A DNA stretch of 55,450 nucleotides from Verrucomicrobiaceae bacterium (GTDB lineage: Bacteria > Verrucomicrobiota > Verrucomicrobiia > Verrucomicrobiales > Verrucomicrobiaceae), in NCBI GenBank assembly GCA_019694165.1, contig JAIBCL010000042.1, positions 1-55,450 on the forward strand, written 5' to 3'. Below the pieces are notes generated by a model. The model had not been told where the DNA came from, made no database searches, and saw only the letters and a program-made list of their open reading frames with translations. The position numbers and the translations under genes are program-made. Below are positions 24,840 through 33,567 of this stretch, one piece after another. How positions within the stretch are numbered: the stretch's first letter is position 1; each line of letters begins with the position of its first letter.

Positions 24840-25641
24840 GCGTTTCGCAACCCGAGGAGAATTTGATCTTGGGGCGGCGCGGGGTTGGCCGGATCAGGCG
24901 CGCAAGCTTGGGATGACTACAACCGCTGCGCCATTTGAGCCGGCCTGCGCCAAATCCGCTCGCGGCCGGCCTTGAGCTGATCCCACCAGAGGCCGGGGAC
25001 GAGCAGGAACTGGCACCGCGTGCCTTCGCAGTCCCATGGCGGCCCGCTTGACGAGATGCAGGAATCGATTGCCAGAGGTTGGAAACCTACCCGCGTCTCT
25101 CACGCCCCGCCGCACTTGAGGGGGGCAGCGACGCTCCAACAGGCCGCTGCCAAGGATAAAGACACAATCGGGACAGATTGAGGTGTTGCTCTTCCGAGAA
25201 GGCGTCAAAGCCACCTCGCGCACGAGCGCCGTCATCGTACTGGACTTCGAAGCCACCGACCACCCCATCCACGGCACGATGCGATGCCGATCGTTGATGC
25301 GCTCCCTGCACCCCTCACGGGCTCCTTCGTGGATCATCATTCATCGTATCCATCTCGCTCCGCCGCGGTTATCGCGAGGTGCCCAAGAGCTGAATCGAAG
25401 TGCAAATCTACGTGCAATACGTCCTCCGCTGGCGCGCAACGGGCGGCTCAAAGCCATGCTCCGCACCGCTTTTGGGCGAGTCGCGACAGATTCTTCGTCG
25501 CAGGTCGTCCATGCCTGCGGCGAGTGCAAGAATGTGAACCACACTCAGCCGCTCAGAGGTCCGGCAGTGGCTCAAATATCTCGCCAGAAAATCCCGCGTG
25601 TTGGCGGCGCTCTTGGCCACCGGGTAGTTCTCCGAGACAAA
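24840..25641. other. About 0.8 kb without a recognisable gene
   Basis: Minus-strand ORFs of 148, 74, 67 and 70 codons overlap here, but none has a recognisable domain or a clear start. One minus frame beginning at the GTG at 25620 reads AKSAANTRDFLARYLSHC and looks protein-like for about 45 residues before turning into Arg/Pro-rich nonsense. It is in frame with, and directly beyond, the stop of the MEKHLA gene. It may be an eroded gene. No transposase or RNA gene was seen. Confidence 0.35.
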
Positions 25642-26115
25642 TCATGCTCCGATGAATGTCCAGTCGCTGAACATCGCCGCTTGGCCGCATGGCGTGCCGT
25701 CGGGGGCGACGAGGTTCCAGACGGTGGCGCGCTCAATGCGGAAGCGGCGGCCGGATTTGGCGATGCGGATGCCGGAGTAGTCGTCGATGAAGCTATCGCG
25801 CGTCACGCGCTCGAGCAGGCGGGCACGTTCTTCACGGTTCGGTGCCTCGGCGGTGAGGCGCGAGGGCATGGCGGTGAGTTCATCCCACGAAAGTTCCCAC
25901 AGTGCGAGGGCGGCGCTGTTGCCGTAGTTGAGGATCGGATCGGTCTCCGTGCCGTGGGAGACGAGGACGAAGGGCGCTTCAAAAACCAGCCGGGCAAACT
26001 CCCGGTCGTCGCGCGTGCCGGGCGGCACCAGGCTGCGGCCCGTCCAATGCCGCAAGCTGCGCGCGAGGCAGCGGGTGTGGGTGATGATGGCGTCTCGCTC
26101 CCAAATCTCGCTCAT
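25642..26115 (-). CDS. MEKHLA-domain protein
   Basis: 157 residues from the ATG at 26115. Almost the whole length matches the MEKHLA domain, a PAS-related family: FEAPFVLVSHGTETDPILNY, AALALWELSWDELTAMPSRL, a central FIDDYSGIRI and the end VWNLVAPDGTPCGQAAMFSD. The family is found in bacteria and at the C-terminus of plant HD-ZIP III proteins, and is thought to sense small ligands or redox state; its exact role is unknown. The longer in-frame ORF starting at 26241 adds Arg-rich residues overlapping the neighbouring gene, so I reject that start. The gene begins 11 bp after the polysaccharide deacetylase stop, suggesting co-transcription. Confidence 0.85.
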   Translation of the reverse strand: MSEIWERDAIITHTRCLARSLRHWTGRSLVPPGTRDDREFARLVFEAPFVLVSHGTETDPILNYGNSAALALWELSWDELTAMPSRLTAEAPNREERARLLERVTRDSFIDDYSGIRIAKSGRRFRIERATVWNLVAPDGTPCGQAAMFSDWTFIGA

Positions 26116-26126
26116 GCGCGCAGCGG

Positions 26127-27521
26127 TCACTCTCCGGTCTGCTTGTCGGTTACGACGTCCGGCACGGCAGCGGGCGGATCGAGCGGCACTTCGTCGTTTT
26201 TCGGCAGGTAGGCGGCGGCGAGATTGATCTTGAACTTCCACGTCACCACCTCCTCAGGCGCGGTGGCCGCGCGCTTGAAGCTGAGCGACACGGCGCAGTC
26301 TTCACGGCGAATCTTGTGCGGTACCTGGTACTTGACGGTGAAGGTGTCCGGATCGAAGCGCGCTGGCACGTTTCCAAATCCACTGACGCGCAGCTTGATG
26401 CTTGATGGCTCGACGCTGCCGAGGCGCGTGAGATTGGCGGTGATGACTGGGCGGCGGTCGGTGACCGATGAGTTCGGCTCGGGCTTCAAATCGACGAGCG
26501 CATTGCCCTGGGCATCCTTGGCGTCGGCTGCGAGGATGTGCTCGCTGCCGGCGTCGCCGCGACCGTGGAAGCTGGTGGCCATCTTGAAGTTGGTGTCGCT
26601 GTCGCCGTGAATGATGTAGCGGCTGAGTTTCGCCATAGGAGTGTCCCATGTGACTTTCTGCGGACTGACGGTGACGGCGGTTTCGTAGCCGACCTGCTGG
26701 GCGGTCTGCACGATGACGTCGTTGTGGTTGCCGAAAGGATACGCAAATGAGGTGACTGGCAGGTGAAGCCCCTTCTCGAGGAAGTCCTTCGAGTCCTTCA
26801 GTTCGCTCACGATCCAAAGCTGCTGGTCAGCCTCCGTACGATCCTTGCCACGCTTCGCGCGCTTTGAAGTCATGTTCTCGTGCGAGACGCTGTGGCTGCC
26901 CACCTCCGCGCCGAAGGCGATCATCTCACGTATCTGGTCCCAAGTCATCGAGCGCCCACCGATGTTCACGTACTTTGAGTAGAGATACATGGTGAAAGGG
27001 AACCCAAACTCCTTGAGCACGGGGAAGGCGTATTGATACACGCCCTGCCAGCCATCATCCATGGTGATGACGATGGCCTCGTCCGGGATGTTCTTCTCAC
27101 CCTTCTTCCACGCGAGGAGGTCGCGCATCGGGATCACTGGAATCTTCGCGTCCTTGATGGCCTTCATCTGCTGGCGGAAGCGGTCCGCGGCGATGAGCAT
27201 CGGACTGCCGCCGCGGTCGCGGAAATCATGATAGCCGAGGATGGAAACGACGGACGATTTGTTCAGCTCGAAGACCTGCGCCTTGGGCACTTCTTCCTCC
27301 ATGGCGGCTCCGGCGAGCAGGTTGGGATCCTGCAGGGTCTTGTCGAGCTTCTCCTCCTCGGGCGTGAGCGCGGGTTCGGGTGGAGGCGGCGGCTTCGGTT
27401 TGTTGGCCTCGGCCAGGCGCTGGAGCTTGGCCTTCACCTTGTCGCACGATACGGATCCTCCGAGCGGAATCAGGAGGGCGAGCAGGGCGAGGACGAGTCT
27501 ATGCGGAGAACGCCGGATCAT
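26127..27521 (-). CDS. Lipoprotein polysaccharide deacetylase (NodB homology domain)
   Basis: 464 residues from the ATG at 27521. The N-terminus is a lipoprotein signal (LALLALLIPLGGSVSC) with the lipobox Cys at about residue 25, followed by a Lys/Pro-rich linker. The NodB domain covers about residues 95-320: SILGYHDF, the metal-binding TMDDGW motif (IVITMDDGWQGVYQYAFPVL), GAEVGSHSVSHENM with the SHSVSH zinc-ligand motif, and FAYPFGNHNDVIVQTAQQVG. The last ~130 residues form a separate beta-rich domain (DLKPEPNSSVTDRRPVITAN). It probably removes acetyl groups from an envelope polysaccharide or peptidoglycan, acting at the outer membrane or periplasm. The substrate cannot be told from sequence. 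Confidence 0.9.
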   Translation of the reverse strand: MIRRSPHRLVLALLALLIPLGGSVSCDKVKAKLQRLAEANKPKPPPPPEPALTPEEEKLDKTLQDPNLLAGAAMEEEVPKAQVFELNKSSVVSILGYHDFRDRGGSPMLIAADRFRQQMKAIKDAKIPVIPMRDLLAWKKGEKNIPDEAIVITMDDGWQGVYQYAFPVLKEFGFPFTMYLYSKYVNIGGRSMTWDQIREMIAFGAEVGSHSVSHENMTSKRAKRGKDRTEADQQLWIVSELKDSKDFLEKGLHLPVTSFAYPFGNHNDVIVQTAQQVGYETAVTVSPQKVTWDTPMAKLSRYIIHGDSDTNFKMATSFHGRGDAGSEHILAADAKDAQGNALVDLKPEPNSSVTDRRPVITANLTRLGSVEPSSIKLRVSGFGNVPARFDPDTFTVKYQVPHKIRREDCAVSLSFKRAATAPEEVVTWKFKINLAAAYLPKNDEVPLDPPAAVPDVVTDKQTGE

Positions 27522-27565
27522 GGGGCGGAGCGTATCACAAGCGCCGCGCGCCGCCAGCGCGCAGT

Positions 27566-28228
27566 TCAGCCGCGCGTGGGAGCGAGGCGTGCGAGGGCGC
27601 TCTCGCGCAGGGAGTCGATGGCGTCCATTTCGGAAACTGACACGCCGAGGTCGCGCACGAGGCCGTTGCTGAGGCCGTAAATCCAGCCGTGGATGGTGAC
27701 CTGCTGGCCGCGTTCCCAAGCGGACTCGACGACGGTGGTCTGGCAGACGTTGATGACCTGCTCGATGACATTGAGTTCGCACAGGCGGTCGATCTGTGCA
27801 TCGAGCAGCGTCTCATCCTTCAACGCGGCATCGTATTTCCACGCCACGTCCTGCACATGGCGCAGCCAGTTGTTGATGAGGCCGAAACGCTGATTTTGCA
27901 ACGCGGCCATCACGCCGCCGCAGCCGTAGTGCCCGCAGACAATGACGTGGCGCACCTTGAGCACGTCGATGGCGTATTGCAGCACCGAGAGGCAGTTGAG
28001 GTCGGTATGCACCACGACGTTGGCCACATTGCGGTGCACGAAAAGCTCGCCCGGCTGCAAATCGACGATCTCATTGGCCGGCACGCGGCTGTCTGAGCAG
28101 CCGATCCACAAATACTGCGGTGCCTGCTGCCGCGTCAGCCGGACAAAAAAGTCCGGGTCTTTGCGAATGCGCTCTGCGGACCAGCGGCGGTTGTTTTCGA
28201 TCAGTTCGGAGAGGGGATTGGCGGGCAT
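27566..28228 (-). CDS. can: Beta-class carbonic anhydrase
   Basis: 220 residues from the ATG at 28228 (MPANPLSELIENNRRWSAER). The zinc ligands Cys44 and Asp46 (WIGCSDSRVPANEI) and His100 and Cys103 (VIVCGHYGCGGVMAAL) are all present, with the Asp46-Arg48 dyad of active beta enzymes. The length and the C-terminal IHGWIYGLSNGLV strand match bacterial Can. It interconverts carbon dioxide and bicarbonate in the cytoplasm, supplying carboxylases. It precedes the polysaccharide deacetylase on the same strand by 44 bp; a functional link is not evident. The longer upstream extension (to 28513) is Arg-rich and overlaps the next gene's end, so it is unlikely to be coding. Confidence 0.95.
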   Translation of the reverse strand: MPANPLSELIENNRRWSAERIRKDPDFFVRLTRQQAPQYLWIGCSDSRVPANEIVDLQPGELFVHRNVANVVVHTDLNCLSVLQYAIDVLKVRHVIVCGHYGCGGVMAALQNQRFGLINNWLRHVQDVAWKYDAALKDETLLDAQIDRLCELNVIEQVINVCQTTVVESAWERGQQVTIHGWIYGLSNGLVRDLGVSVSEMDAIDSLRESALARLAPTRG

Positions 28229-28293
28229 TGGCCGCTGACGCTGCCAAGCTTGGGCGCGAATGCAAACACCGATCCGCAGCCCGGCCTGCGTGG

Positions 28294-29253
28294 TCAGCGC
28301 ACAGGCGGTGCCCAGCCGAACACCTGGTCCCCGGGAAAAATCTTGTGATACACCGGCGTCTTGTTGCCGAAGTCGGCGATGACGCGGCCGCTGTCGAAGT
28401 TCGCGATCTTGAGGTCGGCGTAAATGCGCCCGTCCTCGTCGTAAAGGATGTGCAGCGGATCGGCCAGCTTCAGTTTCAAGTCGCTCTGCGGACGAATGAT
28501 CGCAAACTTCCATGCCTCGTTGATGAACTGCACCGAGCCGACATGCTGATAAATCAAAGCCTTGGGCACCTTCGAGAAATCAATGTTCGCATACTCGCGC
28601 GGCACTTGTGACGTGGTGGTCCAGTAGCCGCCGCTGCCGCCGCTGGCAGGCCGGACGGCGGTTGCCGCAGGCTGTGCAGCAGGGGCGGGGATGCCGGACA
28701 ACTGCGCCGGCGACTGCGTGCGTGGGAACACAGGCTTCTGCTTCACCTTGGCCTGCATCTTCATGAGCACGTTCGGCACGAGGCCGAACACCTTGTCGAG
28801 CTTCCCGTGCGTCTCGAGTTCATGCACCTCGATCACTTCATTGTCGCTGGCGCGAATTTTCTTCAGGGTAAAGCGGTAGTCATTCTCCTCTCCCACCAGC
28901 GTGAAGGCGAATTTGAGGTCCACGTCGGCGGGTGCCTTGGCCATCACTCCGGACGACGGGCTGCCCAGCGCCAGATCGCCCTTCTTGCCTTTGCCCTTTG
29001 CCACGGGCACCTCGGCCTGGAATACGCGGTAATCACCCGTCCTCAGCAAACCGGCCGCGAAGCTGTCTGCCAGCGCCTGCGCGATGTCGGGCCGCGATTT
29101 GCCATCGACCGTCACGTCGTTGGCCACCACCACCACCTTTGCGTGTTCCGCCTGGGCCACGGTGTCCGGGGTGGCAGACATGTTGTCGAGACTGAAGCCT
29201 GCGAAAACAATTCCGGCGAGACCGCAGATATGAAGTTGTCTTGTCAGGTGCAT
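28294..29253 (-). CDS. Secreted protein of unknown function
   Basis: 319 residues from the ATG at 29253. The N-terminus (LHICGLAGIVFAGFSL, followed by SATPDT) is a signal peptide. Residues 38-175 (AKVVVVANDVTVDGKSRPD, DIAQALADSFAAGLLRTGDY) have the general layout of CsgG/LpoB-like periplasmic domains, where two conserved strands flank a helix; this is a weak resemblance. A Pro/Ala-rich linker (about 185-215) leads to a second domain of about 100 residues ending NKTPVYHKIFPGDQVFGWAP. No catalytic motif was seen. It is divergent from the PotA-like gene with a 160-bp intergenic region. Confidence 0.8.
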   Translation of the reverse strand: MHLTRQLHICGLAGIVFAGFSLDNMSATPDTVAQAEHAKVVVVANDVTVDGKSRPDIAQALADSFAAGLLRTGDYRVFQAEVPVAKGKGKKGDLALGSPSSGVMAKAPADVDLKFAFTLVGEENDYRFTLKKIRASDNEVIEVHELETHGKLDKVFGLVPNVLMKMQAKVKQKPVFPRTQSPAQLSGIPAPAAQPAATAVRPASGGSGGYWTTTSQVPREYANIDFSKVPKALIYQHVGSVQFINEAWKFAIIRPQSDLKLKLADPLHILYDEDGRIYADLKIANFDSGRVIADFGNKTPVYHKIFPGDQVFGWAPPVR

Positions 29254-29413
29254 AGGCTGTATTTTCGGGGCGATGGTAAGGCATCTGTCATTCCCGGAGA
29301 AGAAAAATTCAAAAATTCTCGGCTCGTTTCGCAGGTCTGAAAAACCGGGCTGCCGGGATGACGATGGCGGCTGTGGTCAGCTTCGTTGTGTCGCTGGATT
29401 CTCTTCACTCTGA

Positions 29414-30538
29414 ATGCCGCCGATGGAAGCCTTTCTCGAGTTCGACGATGTGACGCGCTCGTTCGGCAACGTGCATGCCGTCGATCACGTCACGCTGGCG
29501 GTGAAGAAGAGCGAGGTCTTCGGACTTCTGGGGCCGAGCGGCTGCGGAAAGACCACGCTTCTGCGACTGGCCGCAGGGTTCGACCGGCCTTCGTCGGGGC
29601 GCATTCGATTGAATGGACGCGACATCACCATGCTGCCCCCGGAGAAGCGGCCCGTTAACACCGTGTTTCAAAACTACGCGCTCTTTCCGCACCTGAGCGT
29701 CGCCGAGAACATCGCCTTCGGTCTGCGTGTGGCCGGGCGCCCGAGGTCTGAGATACGGGCCGAGGTGGCCTGCATGTTGGCGCTTGTCCAGCTCGAAGCA
29801 CATGCCGGCAAGAAGCCCCTTCAGCTCAGCGGCGGTCAGAAACAGCGCGTTGCCATCGCCCGCGCGCTCATCAACAAGCCCGAGGTGCTCCTGCTCGATG
29901 AGCCGCTCGCCGCACTCGACCTCAAGCTGCGTCAGCGGATGCTCATGGAACTGAGCCGGATCCATGAAGAGGTGGGCACGACATTCGTCTTCGTCACCCA
30001 TGACCAGGGCGAGGCCATGAGTCTCAGCGACCGCATTGCCGTCATGAATCACGGGCGCGTCGAACAGCTTGGAACGCCGCGTGAGATTTACTCCACGCCG
30101 CGCACCTCGTTCGTCGCTTCGTTTGTTGGCGATACGAGTTTTCTCCACGGCTACATCCGGGCGGTCAGCGCAACTGGCGGCGCGGTCATCGAAGCTGTCG
30201 GATTGCCCGCCTTTGAGGCCGCGCTGCAGAAGCCGCTGGCCTGCGGTTCTGAAGTGCTCGTGAGCGTGCGACCGGAAAAGATCAGCGTGTCAGCCGCCCC
30301 GCCGGCGGGGCATGACGGCATGGTGGTCGCCCCGGCCTCGGTGGAGGACGTGATTTTTCTCGGCCCCGAGTCGCGCTATGCCCTGCGCCTCGGGACCCAG
30401 CGCTTGTGGGCGCTGAGGTTGCACGATCGCGACCATGACAGCGGCCCGATCTGCAAAGGCCAGGAAGTGTGGGTGCAATTCGCGCCGGAGGATGCGCTGG
30501 TGCTCGACGGCACCGGAGTGGCACCGCGGGGGCTTTGA
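29414..30538 (+). CDS. potA: PotA-type ABC transporter ATP-binding protein
   Basis: 374 residues. Walker A GPSGCGKT (40-47), Q-loop Gln86 (VFQNYALFPHLSV), signature LSGGQKQR (138-145), Walker B LLLDEP (159-164) and switch His196 are all intact. A C-terminal TOBE domain (about 245-370, VSVRPEKISV) is present, as in the spermidine/putrescine importer ATPase. It would power import of a polyamine or related solute at the inner membrane. No permease or binding-protein gene lies beside it: the next gene, 115 bp on, is a hydrolase. It is thus an orphan ATPase or serves a transporter encoded elsewhere. The start could also be the ATG at 29423; no Shine-Dalgarno favours either. Confidence 0.9.
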   Translation: MPPMEAFLEFDDVTRSFGNVHAVDHVTLAVKKSEVFGLLGPSGCGKTTLLRLAAGFDRPSSGRIRLNGRDITMLPPEKRPVNTVFQNYALFPHLSVAENIAFGLRVAGRPRSEIRAEVACMLALVQLEAHAGKKPLQLSGGQKQRVAIARALINKPEVLLLDEPLAALDLKLRQRMLMELSRIHEEVGTTFVFVTHDQGEAMSLSDRIAVMNHGRVEQLGTPREIYSTPRTSFVASFVGDTSFLHGYIRAVSATGGAVIEAVGLPAFEAALQKPLACGSEVLVSVRPEKISVSAAPPAGHDGMVVAPASVEDVIFLGPESRYALRLGTQRLWALRLHDRDHDSGPICKGQEVWVQFAPEDALVLDGTGVAPRGL

Positions 30539-30653
30539 CCCATGGCACCGGGTTGACGGCAAACTTCATTCGAGACTGCGATGGGGCCATCGGCAGAATC
30601 AATTCGCCCCAGGACCCGTGCTCGCTCCTGTGCCTCCCGCACTCACACAAGGC

Positions 30654-31514
30654 ATGAATTTCATCACCCTCTCCAACGGCAGAAAAATCGCGTACGCTGA
30701 ATATGGCGACCCGGCAGGAAGTCCCGCCTTCTATTTTCATGGGTGGCCGAGTTCGGGCATTCAGGGGTCGCTCATGGACGAGGCGGGCAGGGAGCTTGGC
30801 CTGCGCATCATCTCTCCGGACCGGCCGGGTCTCGGCCAGTCCGATTTTCATCCTGGCCGCCGCCTGCTGGACTGGCCGCCGCTGCTTGGCGAAATGGCGG
30901 CGCAGCTCGGCATCGGCAGCTTCCACGTCTTCGGCGTCTCGGGCGGCGGTCCATACGTCCTGGCCGCCGCACACGTCATGGCGGAGCGCCTCCTGACGGC
31001 GAGCATCGTCTCCGGTGCGCCGCCGCTGCGGTTGTTCGGCACGCAGGACCTCTTCTGGGTTTATCGCGCCGCGCTCGTTTTGCGCAGGCATTTGAACTTC
31101 ATGCTCGATCCCCTCTTTCGCGCCGGCGCACGCATCTCCAACGGCAGGCCGGATGCCATTCCGATGCGCTGGCTCCTCGCCATGCTCGGCCCCGAGGACC
31201 GCCGCGTGATGAGCAACGGGCGGAATCTGCACGTCGTCTCCGAAGGGTTCCGCCAGAGCATCCGCCAGAGCGTGAAGCATGCGCAGGCCGACGCTGACAT
31301 CTATCTCGAAGACTGGGGCTTCGACCTCCGCTCGATCCGTCATCCGATCCATCTCTGGCATGGCCGCGAAGATCAAAACATCCCCATCAGCTACGCCGAA
31401 AAGCTCGCCGCCTTGCTGCCGCACGCCACCACTCACTGGACCGACCGCGACGGTCACTACTCCCTCGCCATCTCACGCGGCCGCGACGTCGCGGCGACGG
31501 CGCTGGGAATGTGA
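30654..31514 (+). CDS. Alpha/beta hydrolase
   Basis: 286 residues from the ATG at 30654 (MNFITLSNGRKIAYAEYGDP). Alpha/beta-hydrolase landmarks are in order: oxyanion HGWPSSG (29-35), SPDRPGLGQSD, the nucleophile elbow GVSGGG with Ser96, a late acidic position in HGREDQNIP and the catalytic His in DRDGHYSL near the C-terminus. The cap region is short and helical. The substrate is unknown; this subgroup includes esterases and epoxide or haloalkane-type hydrolases. The earlier in-frame start at 30435 overlaps the potA gene and yields Arg-rich residues, so it is rejected. It may be co-transcribed with potA. Confidence 0.9.
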   Translation: MNFITLSNGRKIAYAEYGDPAGSPAFYFHGWPSSGIQGSLMDEAGRELGLRIISPDRPGLGQSDFHPGRRLLDWPPLLGEMAAQLGIGSFHVFGVSGGGPYVLAAAHVMAERLLTASIVSGAPPLRLFGTQDLFWVYRAALVLRRHLNFMLDPLFRAGARISNGRPDAIPMRWLLAMLGPEDRRVMSNGRNLHVVSEGFRQSIRQSVKHAQADADIYLEDWGFDLRSIRHPIHLWHGREDQNIPISYAEKLAALLPHATTHWTDRDGHYSLAISRGRDVAATALGM

Positions 31515-31516
31515 TC

Positions 31517-31609
31517 GGACCGCCGAGAGTCGCTGCTCGCGCCATCCACGCTGTGTCTTCGACTGCCATCACCCGGGCGGGCTTTGCCTGACGCGCCAAA
31601 TGGCGGTCC
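31517..31609. repeat. Perfect 8-bp inverted repeat downstream of the hydrolase gene
   Basis: GGACCGCC (31517-31524) and GGCGGTCC (31602-31609) are perfect reverse complements 77 bp apart, starting 2 bp after the hydrolase stop. They could pair in the transcript as a long stem-loop. There is no U-tract, so a terminator role is doubtful. The rest of the 253-bp gap up to the YqeY gene shows no gene. Confidence 0.3.
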
Positions 31610-31767
31610 GTGGGGGACATGTCTGCTGAAGAAAGACGATCAGTCACAGTCTTAGCGAGCGCATTGAGAACGGACCAGGGCAGGGGATTCAAGGTTCTTT
31701 GCGGTGGACAAGGCGGGTGGGTTGCGGAGAATCGGGCCTCATTCATCAACCTGCGTTTTTCAATGCC

Positions 31768-32223
31768 ATGAGCACCATTTCCCAGCAAGTCGTCGAGGAC
31801 ATCAAGACCGCCATGAAGGCGAAGGACACCGTGGCGCTCAATGTCGTGCGCGCGCTGAAGTCGGCGCTGAAATACGCAGCCATCGAGAAGCTCGGAGCGG
31901 AAGGCGAACTCGAGGACGGGGATGCGATCACGGTGATCCGCAAGGAAATCAAGAAACGCCAGGACTCCGTTGCCAGCTACGAGAGCGCGAAACGCCAGGA
32001 TCTTGCGGACGTGGAGAAGGCGGAGATCGCCGTGCTGGAAAAGTATCTGCCCGCCGCGATGAGCGTGGAGGAGATCACGAAGCTCGTCGAGACCGTGATC
32101 GCCGAACTCGGCGCAACATCGAAGAAGGACATGGGCGCGGTGATGAAGGAGCTGCAAGCTCGCAGCGGCGGTCGCGCGGATGGGAAGACGCTGTCCTCGG
32201 AGGTCGGGAAGCGGTTGAGTTAG
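31768..32223 (+). CDS. GatB/YqeY domain protein
   Basis: 151 residues from the ATG at 31768. The whole length matches the YqeY family: an N-terminal helical part (VVEDIKTAMKAKDTVALNVV, RALKSALKY), then VIRKEIKKRQDSVASYESAK and the C-terminal EKYLPAAMSVEEI and KKDMGAVMKELQARSGGRAD, resembling the tRNA-binding tail domain of GatB. The family is thought to be linked to tRNA-dependent amidation or tRNA handling, but its precise role is open. The upstream extension to 31699 has no family similarity. It stands alone, with 194 bp before ispD. Confidence 0.92.
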   Translation: MSTISQQVVEDIKTAMKAKDTVALNVVRALKSALKYAAIEKLGAEGELEDGDAITVIRKEIKKRQDSVASYESAKRQDLADVEKAEIAVLEKYLPAAMSVEEITKLVETVIAELGATSKKDMGAVMKELQARSGGRADGKTLSSEVGKRLS

Positions 32224-32417
32224 CTTGCTTTGTTCAGGCCATGGCACGGGACCGTGCGGCCAGTGTTCAGTATTCAGTGCTCGGTTTCATTTCACGACGT
32301 GAACGCTCGACTTTCGATCTGTGACTGAGCGCATCGGACTGGGTGCTCGAGCCAGTTTGGTGGTGCGAGCAAGGTAGACCGACGGCACAGTCAGCGACGA
32401 TCACCGGAACCACCGCC

Positions 32418-33113
32418 ATGCCAGACGCCACGCTCTCTGCCGCTGCTATTTCCTGCTCCGCCATCATCGTGGCGGCCGGCAGCAGCAGGCGCATGGGTTT
32501 TGACAAGCTGCTGGCGCAGCTCGGCGGCATCCCTGTGCTGCTGCGCACGCTGCTTGCCTTCGAGCGCTGTGCTGAGATCGGCGAGATCGTCGTGGTGGCC
32601 GGCAGCGACGTGGCGCGGGCGATTGATTCCTGGCGCGCCCAAGTGCCCAAGCTGACGCGGATCGTGCCTGGCGGTGCGGAGAGGCATCTGTCGGTGTGGA
32701 ACGGTATCAAGGCGGTGCGGCTTGATGCAGGCATCGTGGCCGTGCATGACGGCGGGCGTCCGCTCATCACGAGCGGGCAGATCACGCGCTGCGTGAACGG
32801 TGCGCACGAGTTCGGTGCCGTGGCCTGTGCGCGCCCGGTCACCGAGACGCTGAAGCGCGCGGATGCGGACGGCTGCATTGTGGAGTCCATCGACCGCCTG
32901 GGTGCGTGGGTGATGGAGACGCCGCAGGTCTTCAAGCGCACGCTGCTGGTGCGCGCCTATGAAAAGGTCCTGCACGAGAATCTGCTGGTGACCGATGAAG
33001 TCTCCGCCGTCCAGTTGCTGGGCGCGCGCGTGCATGTGGTCGGAAACTCCTCGCCAAACATCAAGATCACCTTTCCGGCGGATCTCGAACTTGCCGGGAA
33101 GCTCCTCGCCTGA
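32418..33113 (+). CDS. ispD: 2-C-methyl-D-erythritol 4-phosphate cytidylyltransferase
   Basis: 231 residues from the ATG at 32418. It carries the nucleotidyltransferase P-loop-like AAGSSRRMG (19-27) with Lys30, GGAERHLSVWNG (85-96), VHDGGRP (109-115; the family usually has VHDAARP), METPQ (166-170), TDEVSAVQLLG (192-202) and the closing NIKITFPADLELA. These identify IspD, which joins CTP and methylerythritol phosphate in the MEP isoprenoid pathway. The length matches the family. No ispF neighbour follows, since the next gene is on the opposite strand. The convergent VanZ gene ends 16 bp away. Confidence 0.93.
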   Translation: MPDATLSAAAISCSAIIVAAGSSRRMGFDKLLAQLGGIPVLLRTLLAFERCAEIGEIVVVAGSDVARAIDSWRAQVPKLTRIVPGGAERHLSVWNGIKAVRLDAGIVAVHDGGRPLITSGQITRCVNGAHEFGAVACARPVTETLKRADADGCIVESIDRLGAWVMETPQVFKRTLLVRAYEKVLHENLLVTDEVSAVQLLGARVHVVGNSSPNIKITFPADLELAGKLLA

Positions 33114-33129
33114 GAGCGTTGGAAGGCCT

Positions 33130-33549
33130 TTACGAGCGCTGCTCGCGCGTGCGCCGGAAGAGCAGCCGAAGCACCGCCCAGCCGGCCAGTGCACCTGCCA
33201 CGCCCCCGAGAGTGTCGGCCATCCAGTCAAAGGGATCATTGCCGCTGCGGTTGGGCACAAAGGACTGGTGGAACTCGTCAAACGCGCCGACGACCATGCA
33301 AAACAGCACGGTGGAGATGGCGGCGGTCCTCGCGGTCAGCGCACGGTTTCCCAGCCGTCGTGCGAGATAGAAGCATGTGGCGCCAAGCGCGAAGTATGCG
33401 GTGTGCTCGATCTTGTCGATGTTCACCACGCGCGGACCCGGCGGCAGGTGCGAGAGGGAGGACAGGACAAAGAGCGCGAGAAACCACACGATCACGAGCC
33501 GCCACCAGAAACGCGGAGTACGCAGGAGTGTCAGGCAGCGGGAAATCAT
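33130..33549 (-). CDS. VanZ family membrane protein
   Basis: 139 residues with about four hydrophobic segments: VIVWFLALFVLSSL, IEHTAYFALGATCFYLA, ISTVLFCMVVGAFDEF and ADTLGGVAGALAGWAVLRLL. The DKIEHTAYFALGA and FDEFHQSFVPNRSGNDPFDW motifs are the hallmark of VanZ-like proteins. The founding member gives low-level teicoplanin resistance; most relatives are uncharacterised inner-membrane proteins. It starts 18 bp after the BrnA-like stop, so it may be co-transcribed with the toxin-antitoxin pair. Confidence 0.9.
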   Translation of the reverse strand: MISRCLTLLRTPRFWWRLVIVWFLALFVLSSLSHLPPGPRVVNIDKIEHTAYFALGATCFYLARRLGNRALTARTAAISTVLFCMVVGAFDEFHQSFVPNRSGNDPFDWMADTLGGVAGALAGWAVLRLLFRRTREQRS

Positions 33550-33567
33550 CGTCTCTCCGGCCAGGGG

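Noticed and set aside
25408..26115. Stop-codon readthrough joining MEKHLA to the downstream in-frame protein-like stretch
   Set aside because: The MEKHLA domain ends naturally at the TGA and no selenocysteine-like structure is apparent; the downstream frame degrades after about 45 residues.
25183..26211. Plus-strand ORF of 342 codons
   Set aside because: Overlaps the well-matched MEKHLA gene in antisense and lacks any family signature.
31387..32247. Minus-strand ORF of 286 codons
   Set aside because: Antisense to the hydrolase end and the YqeY-like gene; His/Arg/Leu-rich, no domain.
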